Below the pieces are notes generated by a model. It ran no database searches. It was given only the letters and a program-made list of their open reading frames with translations, and was not told where the DNA came from. From NCBI RefSeq assembly GCF_020523605.1, contig NZ_JAJAQI010000049.1, forward strand, positions 1 through 36,492: a DNA stretch of 36,492 nt, read 5' to 3'. The DNA is from Roseicella aerolata. GTDB taxonomy: Bacteria > Pseudomonadota > Alphaproteobacteria > Acetobacterales > Acetobacteraceae. Made by a program: the position numbers and the translations under genes. Shown here piece by piece: positions 1 through 7,864 of this stretch (position 1 is its first letter; each line of letters begins with the position of its first letter).

Positions 1-1058
1 CCTTCACCCTGGCGGTGGCGATCGCCGCGCTCGTCGCCGGGGCCGAGTTCCTGGACGAGGCGGAGCGGGGCGACGTGCTCCTTCTGGCTGACGACTGGAA
101 CGCGCGCATCGAGGAGTGGTGCGTCGCCTCCGGCAGCGCGCTCGGTGCGGCGCACGGCGTCGAGGCGCACTACGTCCGGGTCGCGCCCGCCCGCGTGATC
201 TCGGACCCGGCGGCGCTCCGCGACGTCGTGCCCCTGAAGAACCGCGACCGCGACCCGGGGCTGCCGGCGGCCGAGCAGGTCTCGACGGACGTCCTGCAGC
301 TGGTGCGCTTCGGGCTGCGCCGGGCGGACGACCCGTTCGTGCGCGGCACCGTAGGGCTGGTGGATGCGGTATTGCGCGCCGAGACGCCGAGCGGGCCCGC
401 CTGGCGCCGCTATGGCGGGGACGGTTACGGCGAGCACCCGGACGGGCGACCGTACGACGGGACGGGCCGGGGGCGCCCCTGGCCGCTGCTGGCCGGAGAG
501 CGCGGCCACTACGCCCTGGTCGCCGCAGAGGATCCCGCCCCGCACCTCCGCACCATGATGCGCGCGAGCGGCCGGCTCGGCCTGATCCCAGAGCAGGTCT
601 GGGACGGGGACCCGCTGCCGCTGGCCGGCCTGCATCCCGGCCGGCCCTCCGGTTCGGCGATGCCGCTGGTCTGGGCGCATGCGGAGTTCGTCAAGCTGGC
701 CACAAGCATCCGCGCGGGCCGGCCGGTGGATCGGCCGGAGGCGGTGTGGCTGCGCTACGCCGGCCGGCGGCCGCACCCGGCGCGTGCGCACTGGGCGCCG
801 TGGATGCCAGTGGCGACGATCCGACGGGGGCAGTCCCTGCGCGTCCTCTCCGATGTGCCGACCGCCGTGCGCTGGCGGGTCGTGGGCCGGGACGATGCTG
901 GAGAGGCCACCACGGCGCCGGCCGCCCTCGGCCTGCACGCCGCGGACCTGCCGACCGGGGCGCTGCGGCCGGACGACGCCATCCTCGTGGAGTTTGCGCG
1001 CGCCGGGAGCGGCGAGCGCAGGATCGAGGTCACGGAACCAGAGAGCCCGCCAGCGTGA
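1..1058 (+). CDS. Glucoamylase (GH15), C-terminal part, 5' truncated by window edge
   Basis: The reading frame is open from the first bases, so the true start lies upstream. About 350 residues of a glucan 1,4-alpha-glucosidase-type protein are present. Family-typical stretches are GRGRPWPLL-GERGHY (about residues 152-165 of the visible part), the LIPEQVWDG segment and GSAMPLVWAHAEF, all from the (alpha/alpha)6 barrel of GH15 enzymes. EQVWDG carries the glutamate that serves as catalytic base in characterised members. A small beta-rich tail follows. The reaction would be release of glucose from the non-reducing ends of alpha-glucans. No signal peptide can be judged because the N-terminus is missing. 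It reads as chromosomal-type carbohydrate metabolism and has no visible link to the plasmid genes downstream. Family assignment is firm; substrate is inferred. Confidence 0.85.
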   Translation, partial: FTLAVAIAALVAGAEFLDEAERGDVLLLADDWNARIEEWCVASGSALGAAHGVEAHYVRVAPARVISDPAALRDVVPLKNRDRDPGLPAAEQVSTDVLQLVRFGLRRADDPFVRGTVGLVDAVLRAETPSGPAWRRYGGDGYGEHPDGRPYDGTGRGRPWPLLAGERGHYALVAAEDPAPHLRTMMRASGRLGLIPEQVWDGDPLPLAGLHPGRPSGSAMPLVWAHAEFVKLATSIRAGRPVDRPEAVWLRYAGRRPHPARAHWAPWMPVATIRRGQSLRVLSDVPTAVRWRVVGRDDAGEATTAPAALGLHAADLPTGALRPDDAILVEFARAGSGERRIEVTEPESPPA

Positions 1059-1129
1059 GCCGCCCTGGCGTCAGCGCCATTGGCCAAGCCGGCTGTGCGC
1101 GCCGTCGTCCGGCCTTGCCGGAGCGGCGC

Positions 1130-1270
1130 CTACCCGCGCTCGGCAGCGACGGGCGCGGCGCTGTCCGACACAGATGCGTAGAGGTCCAGATGGGCCCGGG
1201 CCGCCGCCTCCCAGCCGAAATCGGCGAAGGGCTTCCCCCCTGGGGAGTAGCCGCCGACCGCCCAGTCTTG
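1130..1270 (-). pseudogene. Possible C-terminal scrap of a glycosyltransferase
   Basis: On the minus strand a short open stretch ends with a pattern resembling the last helix of GT-B glycosyltransferases (F-x-W-E-A-A-A-R-x-x-L-D-L-Y) before a stop near 1130. Upstream the frame loses resemblance to anything. Such enzymes often sit beside GH15 genes in alpha-glucan clusters, which makes a decayed fragment plausible. The match is short and could be chance in GC-rich DNA. Confidence 0.25.
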
Positions 1271-1296
1271 CGCGCGAAGACGGCAGGAGCGGGTCG

Positions 1297-2016
1297 GTGC
1301 CGCCCTCGCATCTGCTCCTGGTGGCGGTCGCCGCGTTCGGCTGGTCGAGCGGTTGGATGGCCGCGCGGTACGCGCTCGACGCCGGCATGCCGCCGCTGCT
1401 CTTCGGCGCCCTGCGGTCTGCTCGCGCTCGCCGTCCCCCGCCCGCTCGGATGGCCAGTCATGCTCGCCGTCGGCTTGATGCTCAGGGCGTGGGCGCGCAG
1501 GGCCTGCCCCTGGTCGCGGTGTGGCTCGGCATGGCGCTCGGTGCTGCGGGCATCGTCCTCCTCTCCACCGCGGGAAGCAGCCACGCCATCCCGGCCGCCG
1601 CCTCGCGGGTGGGGCGGGGGCGGTAAGCTGGGCGATCGGCAACCTGGTCCTCCGGCGCTACGCCAGTCCCGCGGCGCTGCCCGTCGTGCTCTGGCAGGCC
1701 TTGGTCGCCTCAGTGCCGCTCCTCGCACTGTCGGCCGCGGTCGAGGGCCAGCCGCGCGAAGCCGTGTCCCGTGTCTCCAGCCCCTTGGATTGCCGCGGCG
1801 GCGCTGGCCTATGCCGTGCTCGTTTCGACCCTCGCCGCGAACGCCGCCTGGACGTGGCTGCTGAAGCGGCGCCCCGCGAGCACCGCCGCGCCCGCGACGA
1901 TGCTGGTGCCCGTGTTCGGGCTGAGCTTGGCGCACCTGCTGTTCGACGAGCCGCTGGGGTGCTCCTCCAGCGTCACCGAAGAGCGCCAGGGTGCCACCGC
2001 CGGGCTCGCCCCATAG
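1297..2016 (+). pseudogene. EamA/DMT-family transporter, multiply frameshifted
   Basis: A GTG at 1297 has an AGGAG Shine-Dalgarno eight bases upstream and opens a typical DMT N-terminus (AVAAFGWSSGWMAARYAL). The homology then hops between frames. Frame 1 runs to about 1430. Frame 2 carries a hydrophobic segment (LLALAVPRPLGW), about 1415-1480. Frame 1 resumes with a membrane segment (LGMALGAAGIVLL), about 1500-1570. Frame 3 has AIGNLVLRRYASP-x-LP, about 1621-1750. Frame 1 has a final segment ending FGLSLAHLLFDEPL, about 1780-1965. At least four frame changes are needed, so no full-length drug/metabolite exporter can be made. Family identity is well supported because the segments keep the order of the two-repeat DMT fold. 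Age of the lesions is unknown; assembly errors are unlikely to give so many. Confidence 0.75.
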
Positions 2017-2160
2017 CATCTGGCAACCATCGGCGTCCTCAGCGGTACTCCGCTCGTCAGCCCGCCAGCCGTGGCCGCCTGACATGGCGGCCCAGCCCGC
2101 CCAGGAGTATCGCTCCTACACCACGCCTCGGGGATGACCCCAGGGTTCGGGATGCGCTCC

Positions 2161-2174
2161 TTGACGCGGATCAA
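2161..2174. promoter_or_regulatory. FNR/FixK-type dyad upstream of copAB
   Basis: The 14-mer TTGACGCGGATCAA matches the TTGA-N6-TCAA core of alphaproteobacterial FixK/FnrL/Dnr sites and differs from FNR consensus TTGAT-N4-ATCAA at one base. Its centre lies about 79 bases before the copA start codon, a position suited to an activator. This is seen directly; which regulator binds is inference. Confidence 0.5.
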
Positions 2175-2245
2175 GGATGCGGGGTCTGCGCGTCGGCAGG
2201 CTGCAGGACGGCGAAGACGTTCTCAAGCGTCGCAGGAGATGACCG

Positions 2246-4072
2246 ATGCCACCCACACCGTCCGCCCCTGAGGCCGCTGGCCTCACCATGGCCCGGCGTG
2301 ACCTGCTGCGGGTCGCCGGGGCGACGGGGCTCTGGACGGGGCTGGCCGGCCTTGTGCCGGCCTACGCCCAGTCCCCGGCCGTCGGGGCGCCGGCTCTGGC
2401 CTCCGCCGGCGGGAGATCCATCGACCTCGCCATCGAGGCCATGGCGTTTCAGGTCGATGGCCGCCTCGGCAGCGCCATCGCGATGAACCGCACGGTGCCG
2501 GGTCCGCTGATCCGGTTGCGCGAGGGCGAGGACGCCGTCCTGCGCGTCACCAACCGCCTCGAGGAGACCAGTTCGATCCACTGGCACGGGCTGATCCTGC
2601 CGCCCGACATGGACGGCGTCCCGGGCGTGAGCTTCGCCGGCATCCGGCCCGGCGAGACCTTCGTCTACCGCTTCCCGGTGCGCCAGAGCGGCACCTACTG
2701 GTGCCACAGCCACTCCGGCGGGCAGGAGCTGCTCGGCCTCTACGCGCCGCTGATCATCGACCCGGCCGGGCCGGAGCCCTTCCGCTACGGCCGCGACCAC
2801 GTGGTCATGCTGTCGGACTGGAGCTTCGAGCGGCCCGAGCAACTCGTCGCTCATCTGAAGAAGCTGCCCAGCTACTACAACTACCAGCAGCGGACGGTGG
2901 GCGAGTTCTTCCGCGACGCCCGCCGGGACGGCCTGGCGGCGGCCGTCGGCAATCGGCTCGCCTGGGGGCGGATGCGGATGGATCCGACCGACATCTCCGA
3001 CCTCACCGGCGCCACCTACCGGTTCCTGATGAACGGCCTGGCGGCGGCGGACAACTGGACCGGGCTGTTCCGGCCGGGCGAGGCGGTGCGGCTCCGCCTC
3101 ATCGCCGCCGGCGCCATGACGGTGTTCGACGTGCGGATCCCGGGCCTGAAGATGACCGTGGTGCAGGCGGACGGCCAGAACGTGCGGCCCGTCGAGGTGG
3201 ACGAGCTCCGGATCGGCGCCGGGGAGACCTACGACGTCATCGTGCGGCCCGGAAACCGCGCCTACACGCTCTTCGCCGAGACGTCGGACCGCAGCGGCTA
3301 CGCCCGCGGCACCCTCGCGCCGCGGCCCGGCATGAGCGCGCCGATCCCGCCGCGCCGCCCGCGCCCGCTGCGCACCATGGCCGACATGGGGATGGAGATG
3401 GGCGGAATGGCGATGGGCGGCGCGGCCATGGGGACCGGCGCCATGGCCGACGCGCCTGCGGCGGCGGCCGGAGCCGGCGGCCACGGCGGCATGGCGATGC
3501 CCGGAACGGGCGGCGGCGCGGTCCCCGGGCCGGGGCTGCCCGGCAGCCCGCCGGTGGCGCACGGCCCGGACACGCACGGCGTCGGCAACTCATCGGTAGC
3601 GATGGTAGCGCGCAGCCGGCTCGACGAGCCCGGCACCGGCCTCGGCGGCGACGGCTGGCGCGTGCTGACCTACGCGGATCTGCGCAGCGTCGAGCCGCAG
3701 CCGGACCGGCGCGAGCCGGGGCGTGCCGTTGAGCTGCACGTCACGGGCAACATGGAACGCTACATGTGGTCGTTCGACGGCAGGAAGTACTCCGAGGCCC
3801 CGGCCCCCATCCGGTTCCGCTACGGCGAGCGGCTCCGCCTCGTCCTCGTCAACGACACCATGATGGAGCACCCGATCCATCTCCACGGCATGTGGATGGA
3901 GCTGGAGAACGGCGGCGGGCCGCGCCAGCCCCGCAAGCACACGGTGCTGGTGAAGCCCGGCGAGCGCCTGACCGTCGCCATCACCGCCGACGCGCCCGGG
4001 CGCTGGGCGATGCACTGCCACCTCCTGCTCCACATGGAGATGGGGATGTTCCGCGTGGTCGAGGTGTCGTGA
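2246..4072 (+). CDS. copA: Copper-resistance multicopper oxidase CopA/PcoA
   Basis: A 608-residue periplasmic multicopper oxidase that confers copper tolerance, probably by oxidising Cu(I) and sequestering copper. The start is backed by AGGAG seven bases upstream. Residues 17-41 form a Tat signal (ARRDLLRVAG, hydrophobic core, AYAQ). All copper-ligand motifs are visible: HWHG at 112-115, CHSH at 153-156, HPIHLHG from 542 and HCHLLLH at 590-596, with a Met four residues beyond. Between them, about residues 372-420, lies a Met/Gly-rich insertion with MG and GM pairs, typical of the CopA branch and thought to bind extra copper. copB follows after 16 bases, so they form an operon. An FNR/FixK-like dyad precedes it. 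No CopR/CopS or CueR gene is in the window, so the copper sensor, if any, is elsewhere. Confidence 0.93.
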   Translation: MPPTPSAPEAAGLTMARRDLLRVAGATGLWTGLAGLVPAYAQSPAVGAPALASAGGRSIDLAIEAMAFQVDGRLGSAIAMNRTVPGPLIRLREGEDAVLRVTNRLEETSSIHWHGLILPPDMDGVPGVSFAGIRPGETFVYRFPVRQSGTYWCHSHSGGQELLGLYAPLIIDPAGPEPFRYGRDHVVMLSDWSFERPEQLVAHLKKLPSYYNYQQRTVGEFFRDARRDGLAAAVGNRLAWGRMRMDPTDISDLTGATYRFLMNGLAAADNWTGLFRPGEAVRLRLIAAGAMTVFDVRIPGLKMTVVQADGQNVRPVEVDELRIGAGETYDVIVRPGNRAYTLFAETSDRSGYARGTLAPRPGMSAPIPPRRPRPLRTMADMGMEMGGMAMGGAAMGTGAMADAPAAAAGAGGHGGMAMPGTGGGAVPGPGLPGSPPVAHGPDTHGVGNSSVAMVARSRLDEPGTGLGGDGWRVLTYADLRSVEPQPDRREPGRAVELHVTGNMERYMWSFDGRKYSEAPAPIRFRYGERLRLVLVNDTMMEHPIHLHGMWMELENGGGPRQPRKHTVLVKPGERLTVAITADAPGRWAMHCHLLLHMEMGMFRVVEVS

Positions 4073-4088
4073 GTCGGGAGCCGGGGAC

Positions 4089-5006
4089 ATGAGAGCGAAG
4101 ATGGGCCGCAACATCCTGCGGCTGGCCGTGCTGGGCTGCCTGCTGCTCCAGCTCCCGGCCGCGCGTCCCGCGCTGGCCCACGAGCGCCCGGGGCGCGCCG
4201 GACCGGGAGTGGCCGGGACGGAGGTGATGCCCGCACCCGCCGGGGGGAACGCCATTCCGCCTGCCCTGCCGGCAGCCACGCCGGGGCGCCGTCCCGAGGC
4301 CGGTGCCACCACGCTGCCGAACCTGTCGGAGACCGCGGGCTGGCCCTCCCCGGTCGCCGATGATGCGTTCTACAGCTTCACGCTGTTCGATCTCTTGGAG
4401 TTTCAGCGCGCCCCGAACCTCGAGGCGGCGCGGTGGGACGTCGTCGGCTGGTACGGCGGCGACACCCAGCGCCTCTGGTACAAGTCCGAGGGCCGCCACA
4501 ACGGCGCCCGCCGGAGCGGCGAGACGGATCTGCAGATCCTCTACGGGCGGCTCATCTCGCCCTTCGTCGATCTCCAGGCCGGGTACCGCTACGAGCGGCG
4601 CTGGGAGCGGAACAGCGGCCGGGGGCGCAGCTTCGCGGTGCTCGGGGTGCAGGGGCTGGTGCCCTACGGGGCCGAGCTCGAGGCGGCGCTTTTCGTCAGC
4701 GAGGATGGCGATGTTTCGGCGCGCGCGACCGTGGCCCAGAACGTCCTGCTGACCCAGCGCCTGATCCTGCTGCCGCGCTTCGAGGTCAACGCCGCGCTGC
4801 AACGGGCCGAGCGGTTCGGCGTCGGCCAGGGGGTGAACGACATCGAGATCGGCGTCCGCCTGCGCTACGAGATCCGCCGCGAGTTCGCCCCCTATGTCGG
4901 CGTCTCCTGGCTGCGCAGCTTCGGCCAGACCGCCGCCTTGCGCGGCGCTGAGGGGGAGGACCGCAGCCTGCTCCAGGTGGTGGCCGGGATCAGGATGTGG
5001 TTTTGA
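4089..5006 (+). CDS. copB: Outer-membrane copper-resistance protein CopB/PcoB
   Basis: A 305-residue partner of CopA. It begins with a cleavable signal (hydrophobic run at about residues 10-30, ending PALAHE), followed by a low-complexity Pro/Ala linker. The CopB domain starts around residue 90. Recognisable family stretches are FDLLEFQRAPN, WDVVGWYGGDTQRLWYKSEG, ETDLQILYGRLISPFVDLQAGYRYE and, at the end, APYVGVSWLRSFGQTA. Alternating polar/aromatic residues and a C-terminal aromatic (MWF) fit an outer-membrane beta-barrel. CopB proteins often carry Met/His repeats near the N-terminus to bind copper; this linker lacks a clear one, which is slightly unusual. Start at 4089 (ATG) is preceded by a GGAG; an in-frame ATG at 4101 is an alternative. 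Transcribed with copA. Confidence 0.92.
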   Translation: MRAKMGRNILRLAVLGCLLLQLPAARPALAHERPGRAGPGVAGTEVMPAPAGGNAIPPALPAATPGRRPEAGATTLPNLSETAGWPSPVADDAFYSFTLFDLLEFQRAPNLEAARWDVVGWYGGDTQRLWYKSEGRHNGARRSGETDLQILYGRLISPFVDLQAGYRYERRWERNSGRGRSFAVLGVQGLVPYGAELEAALFVSEDGDVSARATVAQNVLLTQRLILLPRFEVNAALQRAERFGVGQGVNDIEIGVRLRYEIRREFAPYVGVSWLRSFGQTAALRGAEGEDRSLLQVVAGIRMWF

Positions 5007-5283
5007 GTGGCGGTGGACCGCGGCCGCCGGCGGCGGGCGTAACTGACCGACCTCCGTTTCGGCATGGCGCGACGTGGCGACGGAGCGGAGCGCCATGGTG
5101 GGCGGCTCGGCGGGAAGCAAGCTCGAGCACCACAGGGGGTCACGACATGAAGGTGGACTATGGCGACGATCCGCGCCGAAACCTCACACGGGGATGGCGG
5201 TGCAGGGTGCGGCGGCCCATCTGGCGGGACGGCCGGGACCGGCCCGGGTCGCACGCAGCTCGGCACCCGCCAGGAAAACGGCC
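5007..5283. other. Non-coding gap after copB
   Basis: No open frame here resembles a protein family and no strong promoter, terminator or repeat was found. It probably represents debris between copB and the IS remnant that follows. Confidence 0.5.
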
Positions 5284-5643
5284 GGATACCGTTGGCGAAA
5301 TCGCCGGGCTGCCTGGCCGCACATACTAGCGCGGGAAATCTGGTCGGCGCTATAACCGGAAACCAGACAAGGACAGTAAAGTAATCCTAATTTCCGCAAC
5401 TGCAGCGCACAGAACTCGGGCCACTTTGGCGCCTTCCTGATTTCGCCAACGGTACCCGAGCGTTTGGCCTTCGCCGGGCCCGCTATCGCGGGCTCGCCAA
5501 GACCGGCCTGCAGCACGTCGCTACGGCCGCTGCCTTGAACCTCGACCGCCTCGCTGCATGGCTCGCCGAGCGTCCACTCGCACCCACACGCCTATCCCGC
5601 TTCGCTACCCTGGTCGCGTGAGCCACTTCGCCAACAGCGTCCG
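5284..5643 (+). mobile_element. Internally deleted IS1182-like element
   Basis: The 19-base stretches at 5284-5302 and 5625-5643 are inverted copies of each other at about 14 of 19 positions, both containing GTTGGCGAA or its complement. They bracket a fragment of a transposase C-terminus. The simplest reading is an IS remnant of about 360 bases that has lost most of its transposase gene. A separate perfect 16-base inverted match also exists between 5287-5302 and 5439-5454, which complicates the choice of the outer ends. Boundaries are inferred. Confidence 0.45.
5391..5621 (+). pseudogene. Transposase C-terminal fragment, IS1182-like
   Basis: The frame ending at the TGA of 5619-5621 encodes the signature tail of IS1182-type DDE transposases: FGLRRARYRGLAKTGLQH, then a TAAALNLDRLAAWLAERP segment and a TRLSRFATL end. 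The similarity begins only around 5454, and stop codons at 5382 and 5388 close the frame upstream. The catalytic DDE domain is absent, so it cannot be active. It lies between copAB and the convergent end of the multicopper oxidase operon, marking the likely joint where one of these cargo blocks was added. Confidence 0.7.
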
Positions 5644-5842
5644 CAACTTTTTCGATAATGAGGTCGATGGGGCTCTCCCCTGGCGGGGACGGTTCCCGTG
5701 CCGATACTCCGGCAGCAGGAGAGCGGGCATGCGCTGGCTCGGCCAAAATGGCCGCCGTTCCGGCGGCGGCGGCTCCCCGTAGCAGGCCACGTCGGCCCGT
5801 GCCGTGCCCCCTGGTCTTGCGGAAGGGTGGTGCCGCCGGCAT
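5483..5842 (-). pseudogene. Tat-signal hypothetical ORF truncated by the IS remnant
   Basis: On the minus strand a frame starting at 5842 encodes GRRGLLRGAAAAGTAAILAEPAHA, which looks like a twin-arginine signal peptide, then a short acidic stretch (PIDLIIEKVADAVG). From about 5643 downward the frame runs antisense through the transposase fragment, so only the first 65 or so residues can be native. It could be the N-terminus of one of the small Tat-exported hypothetical proteins common in these bacteria, cut by the IS. It could equally be a chance frame. Confidence 0.25.
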
Positions 5843-5988
5843 CGGTCAGTTCCTCGATCAGTCGAGGCATGGTATAATTTTTGCTGGCATAGACGAGCAC
5901 CGCGTGCAGTGTGCCCGGCGCTCGGCAGATGGGGGCTGCCTTTTGGCAGGGGGACCGCTACAGCGGCGGCCCGTTCCGCGAAATCCCG

Positions 5989-7476
5989 TCAGGACACGGT
6001 AAACTGCCCCATCATGCCGTTATCTTCGTGCTCGAGGACATGGCAGTGGTACATGAACGGCGCCGTCGAGGCTGGCTGGTCGAATCGGATCAGGAGTTCG
6101 ACCGGCTCTTTCACCAGGATCGTGTCTCTGGCCCCCTGGTCGAGCAGGTCGGGCCTTCCGCCATCCCGACGCAGGACATCGAAATGCACACCATGGATGT
6201 GGATGGGGTGCTTCATCATCTGGCCTGAGACTTCCCAGATTTCCACGTCGCCAAGCCTCACCCGTTCGTCGACGCGGCCCATGTCGAACGGCTTGCCGTT
6301 GATCGTCAGGGCCATTCCGCCGCCAGCTCCCATCATGCCGCCCATTCCCATGTTCAGAACCAGGCGGCGGCGCCGGACAGCCTTGGCGGGATCGGGACGA
6401 ACACGCGGGACGAGGAGATCCGGTGCGGAGGTCCTGGCGCCGGAGTTGCCCATCGGCCGGGGCGCAAACCGCAGCACCGTCATTGAGGTGAGACCCGCCG
6501 CACCGGACCGGCCGCCCATCATCCCGGTGTTTCCCATCATGCCCATCATCGACGCATTGGCATCTGGACCGGTCACCAAAGAGACCGTCCTGCCGTCGGC
6601 AAAATCCACGAGGATCTCGGCCCGTTGCCCGGGCGCCAAGGTGAGGCTCCGCAGTGCCACCGACCGTTCCAGCAGGCCGCCCTCGGTGCCGATCCAGTGG
6701 AAGCCGCGCCCGTCGCTGAAGGAAAGGTCATAGATGCGGGCGTTGGAGCCGTTGACCAGGCGCAGCCTGACCAGGCGGTTCGGCACCGCGGCCAGGGGAT
6801 TGGGCGCACCGTTCACCAGAATGGTGTCGCCCCGCCGGCCCTGCATGGCGGTCATCATCCCCGCAGGCATCATCAACCGCCCATCCTGGAACTGGCGGTC
6901 CTGGATCAGCAGCGGCAGGTCATCGACGCCGTAGTCAGACGGCAGCCCCAGGCCCTGCTCCTCCTGGTCCGTCACGATCAGCATTCCGGCCAGGCCGGAA
7001 TAAACCTGCTCTGCCGTCAGGCCATGGGCATGCGAATGGTAGAGCAGCGTCGCTGCCGGTTGGCGGATCGGCAAGTTCGGGCGCCAAGTGGTGCCGGGCG
7101 GGATCGGCTGGTGGGGACCGCCGTCCAGCTCGCCGGGAATCAGCAGCCCGTGCCAATGCACCGTCGTATCGGCCGACAGTCTGTTGGTGGCCGCGACCTT
7201 CACCTCGTCGCCGCGATGAACCCTGAGCGTTGGCCCGAGATAGCTGCCGTTGTACCCAAACGTATCGCTTGGCCGGCCCGGATAGAAGGAGGTCTTCCCG
7301 GCCTGGGCACTGAGAGCGATGACCTGTCCCTGCTGGCGGGCGTCGAGCAAGGTCGGGATCGGGAGTGGACGGTCGGGTTCCGCAGCGCTGCCGGGAGTCG
7401 CAAACTGGCGCGAGCAGGCTGCGGAAAGCAGCAGCCCGCTGCCGATGAGCAGGGAGCGCCGGTCGAGCTTGGGCAT
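5989..7476 (-). CDS. CueO-like multicopper oxidase
   Basis: A 495-residue exported multicopper oxidase from a different branch than the CopA upstream. The start at 7476 is chosen because it follows the DUF302 stop by one base; a longer frame to 7578 would overlap DUF302 by about 100 bases. The N-terminus has an RR pair (DRRSLLIGSG) and a hydrophobic core ending LLLSAACSR, either a Tat signal or a Tat lipoprotein. Ligand motifs are HWHG at 107-110, YHSHAHG at 146-152, HPIHIHGVHF near the end and YHCHVLEHEDNGMM at the C-terminus. A Met-rich loop (MMGMMGNTGMMGG) sits mid-protein, as in CueO, where it guides Cu(I). It is the last gene of a BigR-led operon otherwise devoted to sulfide and persulfide handling, so its role may join copper and sulfur stress. 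Substrate specificity is inferred. Confidence 0.9.
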   Translation of the reverse strand: MPKLDRRSLLIGSGLLLSAACSRQFATPGSAAEPDRPLPIPTLLDARQQGQVIALSAQAGKTSFYPGRPSDTFGYNGSYLGPTLRVHRGDEVKVAATNRLSADTTVHWHGLLIPGELDGGPHQPIPPGTTWRPNLPIRQPAATLLYHSHAHGLTAEQVYSGLAGMLIVTDQEEQGLGLPSDYGVDDLPLLIQDRQFQDGRLMMPAGMMTAMQGRRGDTILVNGAPNPLAAVPNRLVRLRLVNGSNARIYDLSFSDGRGFHWIGTEGGLLERSVALRSLTLAPGQRAEILVDFADGRTVSLVTGPDANASMMGMMGNTGMMGGRSGAAGLTSMTVLRFAPRPMGNSGARTSAPDLLVPRVRPDPAKAVRRRRLVLNMGMGGMMGAGGGMALTINGKPFDMGRVDERVRLGDVEIWEVSGQMMKHPIHIHGVHFDVLRRDGGRPDLLDQGARDTILVKEPVELLIRFDQPASTAPFMYHCHVLEHEDNGMMGQFTVS

Positions 7477-7477
7477 C

Positions 7478-7864
7478 TCAGATCCGCCCCAGCGCGCTTT
7501 GGAGTTTTCCGGCGACCGCGGTGGCCTTTTGGGTGAGGCCAGGATTCTCGATCGCCTGCATCGAGGCGACCGGATCAATGGCCGCGATCTCCACGCGCCC
7601 TTCGGAGCGTTCCTGAACGACGACGTTGCACGGCAACATCGTGCCGACCTTGTCCTCCACCTGCAGCGCCTCGTGGGCCATTGCCGGATTGCAGGCGCCC
7701 AGGATGAGGTAGGGCCGGAAATCCACGCCGATCTTCGACTTGAAGGTCTTCTGCACGTCGATTTCCGTGATGACGCCGAAGCCCTCCAGCTTCAGCGCTT
7801 CGCGCGTGCGGGCGACGGCATCCTCGAACCGCGCATCGACCGTCTTGGAAAAGTAGTAGCTCAT
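7478..7864 (-). CDS. DUF302 family protein
   Basis: A 128-residue cytosolic protein of the DUF302 fold. Family landmarks are the opening YYFSKTVDARFEDAVART, the GFGVITEIDVQKTFKSKIG segment and YLILGACNPAMAHEAL followed by GTMLPCNVVV. There is no signal peptide or membrane segment. DUF302 proteins have no settled biochemical role. They recur next to sulfur-metabolism, rhodanese and metal-stress genes, as here, where the gene overlaps the tauE-like stop by four bases (ATGA) and is followed one base later by the multicopper oxidase. Two cysteines (in GACNP and LPCNV) could act in thiol or metal chemistry, but this is speculation. Confidence 0.88.
   Translation of the reverse strand: MSYYFSKTVDARFEDAVARTREALKLEGFGVITEIDVQKTFKSKIGVDFRPYLILGACNPAMAHEALQVEDKVGTMLPCNVVVQERSEGRVEIAAIDPVASMQAIENPGLTQKATAVAGKLQSALGRI

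Noticed and set aside
116-1864. A 582-codon plus-strand frame
   Set aside because: Runs out of frame through the glucoamylase and EamA remnant; Arg/Ala/Pro-rich with no domain. One short piece of it belongs to the broken transporter.
2171-3577. A 468-codon minus-strand frame
   Set aside because: Antisense shadow of copA, low complexity and no ribosome site.
5855-5880. TATAAT with a small hairpin (CCTCGA-N4-TCGAGG), as promoter or terminator
   Set aside because: No fitting -35 element and no gene follows on the plus strand; the hairpin is short and not followed directly by a T run. Left as unexplained.
7478-7578. N-terminal extension of the multicopper oxidase to 7578
   Set aside because: Would overlap DUF302 by about 100 bases, has a basic non-signal sequence and hides the export signal that begins at 7476.
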